Shown: positions 47,272 to 56,466 of the stretch, piece after piece
Layout: each line of letters begins with the position of its first letter
Position numbering within the stretch: position 1 is the first letter of the stretch
Assembly: GCF_000568405.1 (NCBI RefSeq)
Contig: NZ_ARZY01000022.1
Coordinates: 22,226 to 86,225 of the forward strand
Length of the DNA stretch: 64,000 nt
Direction of reading: 5' to 3'
Origin: Catenovulum agarivorans DS-2
GTDB taxonomy: Bacteria > Pseudomonadota > Gammaproteobacteria > Enterobacterales > Alteromonadaceae
The notes under the pieces: model-generated
The model's database searches: none
Told to the model about the DNA's origin: nothing
Seen by the model: the letters and a program-made list of their open reading frames with translations, nothing else
Position numbers and translations under genes: made by a program

Positions 47272-48279
47272 ATGCCAACTTTGCAAGATGTTGCTAAACA
47301 TGCGCAAGTTTCGACCTCAACCGTTTCTCGAGTATTAAGCGGCAAAGGCAAGTTTACTACTGAGGTGCAAACGCGTGTACAAAACGCCATAAAGCTACTG
47401 GACTATCAACCAAACAGCAATGCGCAAGCACTCGCTTCCAATCGAGTCAGTTTAGTCGGTTTTATCACTCCAAGTATATCTGCTCCATTTTATGGGCAAA
47501 TTGCTTCAGGTGGTGAAATAGCCGCTCGTGCGCACAAATACCGCACCTTAATTGCCAATTCTTTTAGAAACACCGACGAAGAACTTGAAGCAATTCGTTC
47601 TTTTCAAGCGCAAGGTTGTAAAAACATTATCCTGCATAGCATGTCATTCACAGACGAGCAGCTTATAGAATTAGCCAATAAAATTGACGGTCTGGTTATC
47701 TTAGGGCGTTTTGTTGAACAAATCGCCAATCGCTGTGTTTGGTTAGACAATGTAAAAGGCGGTCAAATGGCTGCCGAGTACCTAATTGCCAACGGTCATG
47801 AAGACATAGCAATATTGTCGTATGCCCAAACTCAATGTGATCCCTCCCAAAGAATAAATGGCGCTCGAATTGCTTTTGCCAATGCAGGACTGAATTTGCC
47901 ACAAGACTCGATTATTTTTAATCAGGGTCAAATTGCAGACGGGAGCTGGTCGGTTAATAAGCTTTTGGACAGCGGCAAACACTTTAGCGCAATTTTGGCT
48001 TACAACGATTTAATTGCGGTAGGCGCGTGTAAAGAGTTAATAAAAAGGGGTTACAAGGTGCCAGAGGATGTATCGGTAATCGGATTTGATAATCTGTTTT
48101 TTGCGGAGATTTGCACACCAGAGCTTACAACCGTTAATTACCCTATAAAAGAAATGGCCAGTTACGCGGTTGAACTATCAATAAAACTAACCGAGCAACC
48201 AGATGCATATGTTGAGCGCACTCATTTATTTATGCCAAGCATTGTCGAGCGCAGCTCAGTTAAGAGATTATCCAAATAA
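47272..48279 (+). CDS. LacI-family transcriptional regulator
   Basis: This 335-residue LacI/GalR protein has a helix-turn-helix (TLQDVAKHAQVSTSTVSRVLSG) with the hinge helix region, and a periplasmic-binding-protein-like effector domain (about 60-330). It is encoded divergently from the main TonB receptor, and two LacI palindromes lie between them. It is inferred to repress or activate the receptor unit in response to a carrageenan-derived sugar. Closest E. coli analogue by layout is GntR/IdnR-type. The gene ends 1 bp before the stop of the convergent mesD. Confidence 0.92.
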   Translation: MPTLQDVAKHAQVSTSTVSRVLSGKGKFTTEVQTRVQNAIKLLDYQPNSNAQALASNRVSLVGFITPSISAPFYGQIASGGEIAARAHKYRTLIANSFRNTDEELEAIRSFQAQGCKNIILHSMSFTDEQLIELANKIDGLVILGRFVEQIANRCVWLDNVKGGQMAAEYLIANGHEDIAILSYAQTQCDPSQRINGARIAFANAGLNLPQDSIIFNQGQIADGSWSVNKLLDSGKHFSAILAYNDLIAVGACKELIKRGYKVPEDVSVIGFDNLFFAEICTPELTTVNYPIKEMASYAVELSIKLTEQPDAYVERTHLFMPSIVERSSVKRLSK

Positions 48280-48280
48280 G

Positions 48281-49327
48281 TTAGGCAAAATTACCCGTTA
48301 GTTCATTGCGCACAATTTCAGCACCTTGACTTAACGCGTTCAGTTTGCCGCGTGCAATCTCTCTTGATAATGGCGCCATGCCGCAGTTGGTGCAAGGATA
48401 GAGTTTGTCTGCATCAACGAACTCTAGCGCCTGTCTTAATGTGTTTGCCACTTGCTCGGGAGTTTCTATTTGCTTGCTCGCAACGTCGATTGCCCCAACC
48501 ATGACTTTTTTCCCACGAATTAACTCAATTAGCTCCATAGGCACGTGCGAATTTTGACATTCAAGTGAAACGATATCGATATTGGATTTTTGCAGTTTAG
48601 GAAAAATCTCTTCATACTGACGCCATTCAGAGCCTAACGTTTTTTTCCAATCTGTATTGGCTTTAATGCCATAACCGTAACAAATATGTACAGCAGTTTG
48701 GCAGTTTAGACCTTCAATTGCTTTTTCTAAACATGCAATGCCCCAGTCATTTACTTCGTTAAAAAACACATTAAATGCAGGCTCGTCAAACTGAATAATA
48801 TCCACTCCGGCTTCGACCAGTTCTTTAGCTTCTTGATTGAGAATTTTGGCAAACTCCCACGCTAGTTTTTCGCGGCTTTGATAGTGCTTGTCATACAAGG
48901 TGTCAACCATTGTCATCGGGCCTGGCAGTGCCCACTTTATTGGTTGTTTGGTTTGTTGGCGTAAAAACTTGGCGTCATTAACAAAAACCGCCCTATCCCG
49001 GCTAACTGCACCAACCACACTTGGCACACTGGCTTGGTAGCGGTCTCTAATTTTCACGGTTTGCCGTTGACTAAAATCAACACCCGTTAGGTGCTCAATA
49101 AAAGTGGTTACAAAATGCTGACGGGTTTGTTCACCATCACTCACAATATCAATACCAGCTTGCTGCTGTTCATGCAAAGATACTCGCAATGCGTCCTGCT
49201 TGCCCGCCTGTAATTCTTGGTTGGATAATTTCCATTCAGACCATAGTTTTTCTGGTTCAGCCAACCAACTCGGTTTAGGTAAACTGCCCGCAGTGGCTGT
49301 TGGTAAAAGCTTCGTTAATTTGTTCAT
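48281..49327 (-). CDS. mesD: Core-MetE-type methionine synthase (MesD-like)
   Basis: This 348-residue protein comprises only the C-terminal catalytic half of MetE. The zinc site is visible as HICYG (H and C), SLECQNSH (E) and CTNCGMAPL (C), matching the His, Cys, Glu and Cys set of MetE. Stand-alone core MetE proteins paired with a DUF1852 protein were described as MesD/MesX, a folate-independent methionine synthase that needs oxygen and MesX. The gene order here, DUF1852 then core MetE with a 47-bp gap, fits that pair. It is embedded inside the carrageenan locus. Confidence 0.8.
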   Translation of the reverse strand: MNKLTKLLPTATAGSLPKPSWLAEPEKLWSEWKLSNQELQAGKQDALRVSLHEQQQAGIDIVSDGEQTRQHFVTTFIEHLTGVDFSQRQTVKIRDRYQASVPSVVGAVSRDRAVFVNDAKFLRQQTKQPIKWALPGPMTMVDTLYDKHYQSREKLAWEFAKILNQEAKELVEAGVDIIQFDEPAFNVFFNEVNDWGIACLEKAIEGLNCQTAVHICYGYGIKANTDWKKTLGSEWRQYEEIFPKLQKSNIDIVSLECQNSHVPMELIELIRGKKVMVGAIDVASKQIETPEQVANTLRQALEFVDADKLYPCTNCGMAPLSREIARGKLNALSQGAEIVRNELTGNFA

Positions 49328-49374
49328 AATAACTCTAGTAATATCAGTAAAAAATTTTGTCTGTTTAGGTCAGG

Positions 49375-50355
49375 CTACAATGCATAATTTGCCGACCAAC
49401 TATCTAACAACCTTCGGTAAGGCTTAATAAAATGTTCTTCAGCAAATTTCCCCTGCTCTATAGCCAAGCGACTGCGTTCCTCGCGGTCATACACAATCTG
49501 AGTTAACGAATGATCTTGGTTATTTAAATTTGGTTGATAGCACTGACCAGCAACAGCATTGGCATTGTAAATTTCTGGGCGGTAAATCTTTTGAAAGGTT
49601 TCCATAGTGCTAATTGTGCCTATCAACTCTAGATTGGTGTAATCCGTTAATAAATCGCCTAAGAAGTAAAAAGCCAAGGGGGCAACACTATTGGGCGGCA
49701 TAAAATAGCGCACCTGTAAGCCCATTTTCTTGAAATAGAGCTCGGTTAACGACGATTCATTTGGCTGATATTCAACCCCTAACACTGGATGCTGATTTTC
49801 AGTTCTATGGTAAATTTTATTGTCTGACACGCTTAAGCAGATAACCGGTGGTTTTGAAAAATTTTCCTTGTACGACGCAGACTGAATAAATGATTGAAAC
49901 ATTTTCCCATGCAGCTCACCAAAATTATCTGGCACACTAAATTGTTGCTGTTGCTTATTGTGCTCCATTAGCACAACGCTAAAGTCATAATCACGTACAT
50001 AAGAAGAAAAGTTGTTACCGACTATACCTTGTGTACGCTTGCCAGTTTTGTGGTCAACAATATTGGTTTTTAACACCTCTATCGTCGGAAAAGTTTGCCC
50101 ATTGCCGACTACATCAATATCCACATGAATAATTTCAAGTTCTACCGAGTAGCGATCTGCCGTTGGGTTGTCCCACGACGCCAGTGCATTAAAGCGGTTA
50201 TTGATCATGCGCAGAGCATTACGTAAATTTTGTTGTCGACTAGCACCACGAGCTAGGTTGGCAAAATTAGTGGTTATGCGCGTATTATCGGACGGTTGAT
50301 AATGCTCATCAAAACAAACACGCTTAATAATGTAAGTAAAATCTTTTTTCTTCAT
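49375..50355 (-). CDS. mesX: DUF1852 protein, MesX-like partner of MesD
   Basis: This 326-residue soluble protein of DUF1852 (MKKKDFTYIIKRVCFDEHYQ) has the family's typical length. It is known as MesX in other bacteria, where it is required with MesD for methionine synthesis without folate; its chemistry is not settled. It is the first gene of the mesX-mesD pair and divergent from a TauE-like transporter. Confidence 0.8.
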   Translation of the reverse strand: MKKKDFTYIIKRVCFDEHYQPSDNTRITTNFANLARGASRQQNLRNALRMINNRFNALASWDNPTADRYSVELEIIHVDIDVVGNGQTFPTIEVLKTNIVDHKTGKRTQGIVGNNFSSYVRDYDFSVVLMEHNKQQQQFSVPDNFGELHGKMFQSFIQSASYKENFSKPPVICLSVSDNKIYHRTENQHPVLGVEYQPNESSLTELYFKKMGLQVRYFMPPNSVAPLAFYFLGDLLTDYTNLELIGTISTMETFQKIYRPEIYNANAVAGQCYQPNLNNQDHSLTQIVYDREERSRLAIEQGKFAEEHFIKPYRRLLDSWSANYAL

Positions 50356-50548
50356 CAGCTGTCATCCAAAATTCGAGTGAAAGTAAAATCACAAGTAGCC
50401 ATTTAATCTGTGGTGCAATTTATACCCCGACTTTTAGATGAATAAAATCTAGTATATTTCACGGTTAAGTTGAATTTATTTCATGATAGAGCAATTAAAA
50501 AAGGTTAAGCTAGCGTCAGTTTTTGAATGTAATGGTTAAGGTAATTAA

Positions 50549-51355
50549 ATGAATGAACTGCTGTTGTTGTTTTTGTATTGTGCAATATTAGGCGCAGGTG
50601 TTGGTTTTTTAGCTGGATTATTAGGTATAGGTGGCGGGTTGGTTATTGTACCAATTCTAAGCAGTATATTATTGTATTTTAATAGCGTTCCACCCCACCA
50701 GGTGATCGTAACCGCGGTTGCAACTTCGTTGGCTTCAATTTTATTTACCTCAACTTCTTCGGCAATTGCTCACCATAAAAATGGCAATGTGCCTTGGCAA
50801 CTGGCACCTTGGATAATGACAGGTGTAGCGCTTGGTTCGCTCATTAGTGGTTTTATCGCCGCCGTGTTACCTGAAAAATGGGTACGTATGGTGTTTTTTG
50901 TCAGTGTAATATTAATTGCGTTAAAAATGATATTCAGTGGCAACAATACCAATCAACCAACCCGTACCATGCCAAATAAAGGATTGTTAACCGTATTTAC
51001 CAGCCTAACCGGTGGTTTATCAGCTATGATTGGCATTGGTGGAGGGGCCTTGTTGGTGCCGTTGTTAAACTTTTTCGCAATTGATATGAAAAAAGCCATT
51101 GGCTGCGCTTCTGCTTGTGGCATTGTTATCGCGCTATTTGGATCTATTGGTTATATTAGTTCTGGCAGCGCCCATTTTTCGATACAAGATGGCTTTGCGG
51201 GTTTCGTGTATTTACCTGCATTGTTTGGCATTGTCTGCACCTCATGGTTTACCGCGCCGTATGGTGCAAAAGCAACACACTACTTACCCGTTACAACCAT
51301 TAAAAAAATATTTGCCCTGTTATTGTTGGTAATGGCTGCGAATATGTTGAGGTAA
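50549..51355 (+). CDS. TauE/SafE-family anion transporter
   Basis: This 268-residue TauE/SafE (DUF81) membrane protein has about eight helices and the two inverted-repeat glycine motifs LAGLLGIGGGLVIVPIL and LSAMIGIGGGALLVPLL. Members export or import sulfite, sulfoacetate or other organic/inorganic anions. In this locus, where sulfatases release sulfate, a sulfur-related role is tempting but unsupported by sequence. Divergent from mesX. Confidence 0.85.
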   Translation: MNELLLLFLYCAILGAGVGFLAGLLGIGGGLVIVPILSSILLYFNSVPPHQVIVTAVATSLASILFTSTSSAIAHHKNGNVPWQLAPWIMTGVALGSLISGFIAAVLPEKWVRMVFFVSVILIALKMIFSGNNTNQPTRTMPNKGLLTVFTSLTGGLSAMIGIGGGALLVPLLNFFAIDMKKAIGCASACGIVIALFGSIGYISSGSAHFSIQDGFAGFVYLPALFGIVCTSWFTAPYGAKATHYLPVTTIKKIFALLLLVMAANMLR

Positions 51356-51410
51356 TGGTCGGAAGAACGGACTCGATAGCCGAATACGGCACCGAGTCTG
51401 GTTAGCTAGT

Positions 51411-53846
51411 TTAAATTGGCTTAACGGCCAATAACAACACTTGTTCAGAGTCAACCGATATCTCTGCGCCTAAAGTGTTACTGGTCATTAAATCTGTTAC
51501 TTGCATTTTTTGCCCGTTCGCAAGTTTAAGTTTAATGTTAGCAGTGTTATGTCCAACATTAATTATATTGAGCAAATAACCACCATCTGCTTGAGCTTGC
51601 ACGCGCCACATGGTTGTTTTAAATGGCTGACCATTGTCTTCAATTAGTTGAATAGCAGGCATTCGACTTGACGAAACTTGTGCAAGTGCAGCTTGCTTAA
51701 TCGCTTGAATATTTGATGTATTCAATACAATCAATTTACCCTTGCTAGCTTGCAGTTTTTGCCCGCGTGGCTGGCCATATTCGTTTAAAGCCAAACTTCG
51801 ATGTGAATCTAACACAAGCGTTCCACCTTGGTCTAAGTACGATTGCAGCGCAGAAAACTCAGCATCCGTCACATGCGAATTGTTGTACACCACTATGGTA
51901 TCCCAACTACTATTATCCTGTTTTTCAATAATATTTTTGGTAGCAAAGCCCAATGGGAACCCTTCAAAGAACAAAGATTCATAAAGCTTGTAGCCTTTGG
52001 TCATATAGTCTTTGGTATTAATTGCCGTAGTTTCTGAGTAAAACAAACGGATCGGTCTGTTTTGTTCGCGCAACGTGATAATTTCATCTGAGAAGGAGTT
52101 TAAGTCATACATGACTTGGGTAACTTCATTGGTTACGTGCGGCTGCATGTTATTTGAGCCTGCATATGCACCACCTAAACCTGGATCAAAAAAGTCTAGT
52201 TCACCTTCTAATCTATCTTCTGGTGAACCATCTGGGTCACGTGCCCAAAACCAGCCCATGTTGGCATCCATACCCAACAATGTTGCTAACCAATAAACCG
52301 CACGTACATAACTGGTACGCGTATCTAGATCACGCCATTGGCCCGAAGATAAAAAGTGTGATTCTGAATTTACGTTAATTTTGTCAGGTGCCACCGACTC
52401 TAAAAAGTCGTGGAACATTGACACACTTCCCCAATCAAAACGATATTTCTCTAACCACTCAGATGATTTGTTTGGACGAATATTTTTGCTACCAAATGAT
52501 TTTGCATCATGACCGACCATGGTGGTTAATTCACTTAATGCTTCAGTATCTATGCCTCCAGAACGTTCGTTATACATAAACATGCGTGGCATTATTTTAA
52601 TATGTGTGTCAGCATCTGGGTTTACTGCATGCAACTCATCTTGCATAAACTTAAACCATTCTGTACTGCGGTCCATATTGTAACGCGACCAATCAAACCA
52701 AATAGGTTGACCTTGCAATGCAGGATCGATAGGGATTTCAATTTGCACTTGATCAAAGCTGCTAAATTGAGTTTGCCAATTCGCATTTAACGCTGAGATA
52801 TTATTCTGGTACTTGTTTTCCAACCAACTGCGGAATTTATTTAGCGTATAAGATGATATTTCATTCATCTCTTGATATTTTTGCGTCCAATGGCCTTTTT
52901 CTGCAAACCAGTGTGGCTCATTTGCCAACACAAAACCAAGCTCAATCACTTTTTTATCTTTAGTTAGTCGACCCGTTTCTCGCAAAATTTTCCCCCAAAC
53001 GTCGCGAGCAAGTGGATTGTCGATGTCAAAACCAGTAAAGAGAGAACGGCCTTTGCGTACCTCAGGTTCTTGTGCTTCTACCCATTCAGGAATACCCATC
53101 AACCAATGAACCAAAAAACCAATATTGGTATCAGGAATACCGGTTAATTCTTTCATCAGCTCTTGATCAAAAGTGCCGTCTTCTTTAAGCAAAAATGAAT
53201 TAATTGCTCGGTCATGATCAACTGGATATAAGTTTTCGCCGCCATGGTACAAGGCACCTAAATGATCGTTATATATATCGGTATTTGTAAGGGGTTGACC
53301 AACAGTTTTAGAAAAGTAGTCGTATGGAAATACCGCCTTTCCGTCTGGATTAACAAACATATTGTCTGAGGCTTTGGCATTTTGCCAATCTACTTTACGT
53401 ACAGGGCGACGTTTTATTTCTCCACGCAATTCCTGACCTAAAACCTCAATACCTTTATCTAAAATTTGAATAACTTTTCTACGTTCAAAATCGGGCAGTT
53501 CTAGCGCCAACCTTTCTTTGTCTGCAGCATAATAACGCTCATAGCTATAGAGCTTTTCGACTGCTTGTGGGTTGGCTTCATCCCAGTTGGCAAATTTTAA
53601 AAACTGTTCAGCAAACCAAACTATCGTTTCTTCACGGGCAACATCAATGCCTTGGCTGCGTGCTGTATCCATCATCTGGTTAAGTGTGGCTAATTTTTTT
53701 CGAGCTTGCTTTTCAAGTTCGCTCATCGCTGTTATTTCTATAGCTGATTTGCCAGATAACTGTTGTTGCGGTGGTGCTTGAGTGGAACAAGCGCTGACCA
53801 ATATGGCTAAAGGCGCGAATACTGCACCTGTTATATAATTATTCAT
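51411..53846 (-). CDS. Clan GH-A exo-hydrolase lipoprotein, GH42-like/GH167 candidate (copy B)
   Basis: This 811-residue lipoprotein (LAILVSACSTQ) has an N-terminal helical region (about 35-150), a (beta/alpha)8 domain (about 170-560) and a beta-rich tail. The clan GH-A acid/base is E310 in VLANEPHWF and the nucleophile is E495 in VNSESHF. The domain after it (LRLFYSETTAIN and the following VVYNN, then YLDQGGTLVLDS) resembles the GH42 trimerisation domain. These features fit the GH167 beta-carrageenase family. It is about equally long as, and clearly paralogous to, the gene at 53922. Substrate is inferred from context; an agarase (GH50/GH86) was considered less likely. Confidence 0.75.
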   Translation of the reverse strand: MNNYITGAVFAPLAILVSACSTQAPPQQQLSGKSAIEITAMSELEKQARKKLATLNQMMDTARSQGIDVAREETIVWFAEQFLKFANWDEANPQAVEKLYSYERYYAADKERLALELPDFERRKVIQILDKGIEVLGQELRGEIKRRPVRKVDWQNAKASDNMFVNPDGKAVFPYDYFSKTVGQPLTNTDIYNDHLGALYHGGENLYPVDHDRAINSFLLKEDGTFDQELMKELTGIPDTNIGFLVHWLMGIPEWVEAQEPEVRKGRSLFTGFDIDNPLARDVWGKILRETGRLTKDKKVIELGFVLANEPHWFAEKGHWTQKYQEMNEISSYTLNKFRSWLENKYQNNISALNANWQTQFSSFDQVQIEIPIDPALQGQPIWFDWSRYNMDRSTEWFKFMQDELHAVNPDADTHIKIMPRMFMYNERSGGIDTEALSELTTMVGHDAKSFGSKNIRPNKSSEWLEKYRFDWGSVSMFHDFLESVAPDKINVNSESHFLSSGQWRDLDTRTSYVRAVYWLATLLGMDANMGWFWARDPDGSPEDRLEGELDFFDPGLGGAYAGSNNMQPHVTNEVTQVMYDLNSFSDEIITLREQNRPIRLFYSETTAINTKDYMTKGYKLYESLFFEGFPLGFATKNIIEKQDNSSWDTIVVYNNSHVTDAEFSALQSYLDQGGTLVLDSHRSLALNEYGQPRGQKLQASKGKLIVLNTSNIQAIKQAALAQVSSSRMPAIQLIEDNGQPFKTTMWRVQAQADGGYLLNIINVGHNTANIKLKLANGQKMQVTDLMTSNTLGAEISVDSEQVLLLAVKPI

Positions 53847-53921
53847 GTGTATTGCCTTGAGTGCTTAAGTTGAGGACTGTGCACTGCGTATTGCAGCGCA
53901 CAGCTGGAGTTAGAGGTTTAG

Positions 53922-56357
53922 TTAGATTGAAGTTAACCGCAGTAACATGACTCCTTTAGAATCGATATTAAAGTTTGTTGGCTGAGCGTTTTCAGTAAAC
54001 ATATCTACAACTTTAATTTTATCTGCGCCTTTTAAGCCTAAGGTAACCTTAGCTTGGTGTTTACCAATATTCAGCAAGCTGACTAAGTAGCTACCATCCG
54101 CTTGTTTCACCGCTTGCCAACGGATACCTTTGTGATCAGTTCCGTTGTCTTCAATCAAAGTAATGTCAGGCAAACCACTTTGAGCGTTTTCTAGTGCTAA
54201 CGCACGAATGTCGGCTAAGCTTTGCTGACCATCCAACACAACCAATTTACCTTTACTCGCATTTAGTTTAGTTTTATGAGCTTGGCCATATTCGTTTTTA
54301 CTTAAGCTTTGTGGGCCATCAACAATAACTGTACCGCCCTGGTCAAGATAACTTTGCAATGCAGCTAGCTCGTTAACTGTCACAAACTCAGTTTTGTAAA
54401 CAACTATGTTATCCCAAGAATCATTGTCCTGCTTTTCAATGATTTTTTGCGTTGCGAATCCCATTGGGAAACCGTCAAAGAATAATTTCTCATACATATT
54501 AAACTGCTGCGACATATGAAACTTTTTGTTAATCGCAGATGTTTCAGAGTAGAACAAACGAATTGGTCTGCGCTGTTTACGCAATTGGATAATTTCTTCT
54601 GAAAAACTGTTTAGGTCGTACATTACCTGAGTAAAGGCATTTGCAATGTGCGGTTGCTGATTAACTGAACCTGCAAACGATCCCGCTAGCGCAGGGTCAA
54701 AGAAGTTCAACTCGCCTTCAAGTCTATCTTCAAATGAACCATCCGGGTCGCGTGCCCAGAACCATGCCATATTCGCATCCATACCTTGCAAGGTTGCCAA
54801 CCAATAAACATTGTCGACATACTCAACTGAGGTATCTAAATCACGCCACCATGAAGCGGATAAGAAATGAGACTCAGAGTTAATGTGGATCTTGTTTGGT
54901 GATACTGATTCCATAAAGTCATATGAAATGGCAAGCTCTTCCCACATATAAGCGTAGTGTTCTTCCCATTTTTGTGGTTGCTTAAGATGTAAAAAGCGTT
55001 TCTCGGCTGCTTTTGCATCGTTACCTATCATAGAGGTAAGCTCAGTTAAGGCTTCTACATCTATACCATGTGAGCGACTGTTTTCGCTAAACATGTTCGG
55101 CATAATTTTAATATGAGTGTCTGCATCTGGATTACCTTTCCTAAGTTCACCCTGCAAGTGAGTAAACCAGCTGATACTTCTGTCCATATGATATCGATTC
55201 CAGTCATACCAAATAGGCGTGCCTTGAGTGTTTTTGTCTATTGGAATGGTAATCTCTACCGTGTTGAACGATTCGAAATTGCTTTGCCAATTTGCATTAA
55301 GCGCTTTGATGTCACCACTATATTTATTCGCCAACCACTCACGGAAATTATTTAAGGTGTATGACGAGATATCATTCATTTCTTGGAACCTATAGCTCCA
55401 ATGGTCGGATTCAGAGAACCAGTGTGGCTCATTCGCTAAAATATAGCCTAGCTGAGTTACCTTTTTCCCTTGAGTTAACGCACCAGTGTCTTTAGCGATT
55501 TTACCCCAAGTGTCGCGTACTAACGGATTATCTATATCATAACCGGTAAACAACGAACGGCCTTTACGAACTTCAGGCTCGCGCTTTTCAATCCACTCTG
55601 GAATACCCATGTTCCAGTATATTAAAAAGCCGACATTACTATTATCAATTTGTGTAACTTCTTTTAGTAATTCTTGATCATAAGTACCGTCTTCTTTTAA
55701 TAAGAAAGAGTTAATTGCGCGGTCATGATCAACTGGATATAGGTTTTCACCACCATGATAAATTGCCCCAAGGTGGTCATTGTAAATATCTTTATTGGTT
55801 AATGGCTGACCAACTGTTTTAGAAAAATAATCGTATAAAAAGATTGGTTTACCATTGCTTTTAAGCATATTGTCGGCAACTTCAATATTTTGCCAATCTA
55901 CTTTATTGACCGGGCGGCGTTTAATTTCGCCCTTCATCACTGCAGTTAATTCAGCGATGCCTGCGTCTAAAATTTCATTTACTTTTTGACGTTCGAAGTC
56001 AGGCAAATCTTTCGCCAACTGCTCAGCTTGATCTGTATATGGCCCATAGTAAGAAAAAGCTTTGGCAACCGCTTCTTCATTTGCTTCATCCCAATCAGCA
56101 AATTTCAAAAATTCTTTGGCAAACCAAACCACTGTTTCTTCACGAGTAACATCTATGCCTTGGCTTTGTGCTTGTTTCATTTTGCTTTCAAGTTCAGCAA
56201 TTTTTTGCTGTGCCTGTTGAACCAACACATTTTGATGCGCACTTGCTTGAACAGGTGCTGCTGTTTCGCTGCTATTTTGTCCAGCGTTATCACCGCAAGC
56301 CATTAGGCCTAGCGGCAATATACCTGCTAATACTGCATGGGATATTTTGTTTAACAT
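53922..56357 (-). CDS. Clan GH-A exo-hydrolase lipoprotein, GH42-like/GH167 candidate (copy A)
   Basis: This 811-residue lipoprotein (ILPLGLMACGDN) has the same layout and positions as its downstream neighbour: acid/base E310 in ILANEPHWF and nucleophile E495 in INSESHF. Long blocks are identical (for example FSKTVGQPLTN and YHGGENLYPVDHDRAINSF), but loop segments differ, such as residues 449-470 after NDAK. The two genes are 75 bp apart and form a tandem duplication that has diverged. An operator copy lies upstream of this first gene. The pair may act on differently sulfated oligosaccharides. Confidence 0.75.
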   Translation of the reverse strand: MLNKISHAVLAGILPLGLMACGDNAGQNSSETAAPVQASAHQNVLVQQAQQKIAELESKMKQAQSQGIDVTREETVVWFAKEFLKFADWDEANEEAVAKAFSYYGPYTDQAEQLAKDLPDFERQKVNEILDAGIAELTAVMKGEIKRRPVNKVDWQNIEVADNMLKSNGKPIFLYDYFSKTVGQPLTNKDIYNDHLGAIYHGGENLYPVDHDRAINSFLLKEDGTYDQELLKEVTQIDNSNVGFLIYWNMGIPEWIEKREPEVRKGRSLFTGYDIDNPLVRDTWGKIAKDTGALTQGKKVTQLGYILANEPHWFSESDHWSYRFQEMNDISSYTLNNFREWLANKYSGDIKALNANWQSNFESFNTVEITIPIDKNTQGTPIWYDWNRYHMDRSISWFTHLQGELRKGNPDADTHIKIMPNMFSENSRSHGIDVEALTELTSMIGNDAKAAEKRFLHLKQPQKWEEHYAYMWEELAISYDFMESVSPNKIHINSESHFLSASWWRDLDTSVEYVDNVYWLATLQGMDANMAWFWARDPDGSFEDRLEGELNFFDPALAGSFAGSVNQQPHIANAFTQVMYDLNSFSEEIIQLRKQRRPIRLFYSETSAINKKFHMSQQFNMYEKLFFDGFPMGFATQKIIEKQDNDSWDNIVVYKTEFVTVNELAALQSYLDQGGTVIVDGPQSLSKNEYGQAHKTKLNASKGKLVVLDGQQSLADIRALALENAQSGLPDITLIEDNGTDHKGIRWQAVKQADGSYLVSLLNIGKHQAKVTLGLKGADKIKVVDMFTENAQPTNFNIDSKGVMLLRLTSI

Positions 56358-56405
56358 TTACCTTCTCCGAAAAGTTGTAGCGATTCACACTCTAACTACA
56401 TATAC

Positions 56406-56420
56406 ATTCATATTATGTTT
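56406..56420. promoter_or_regulatory. AAACAT-N3-AYGTTT operator copy 5 (GH-A hydrolase pair)
   Basis: The sequence is ATTCATATTATGTTT, retaining CAT-N3-ATGTTT. It lies 49 bp upstream of the copy A start. Confidence 0.45.
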
Positions 56421-56466
56421 AAGTTTGAGAATCAAATCAACCTTAGATGTGACAAAATTGTAACTA

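Noticed and set aside
51411..56357. GH50 or GH86 agarases
   Set aside because: The NEPHWF and NSESHF sites with the GH42-type trimerisation-like domain fit GH42/GH167 better, and the surrounding genes are carrageenan-type.
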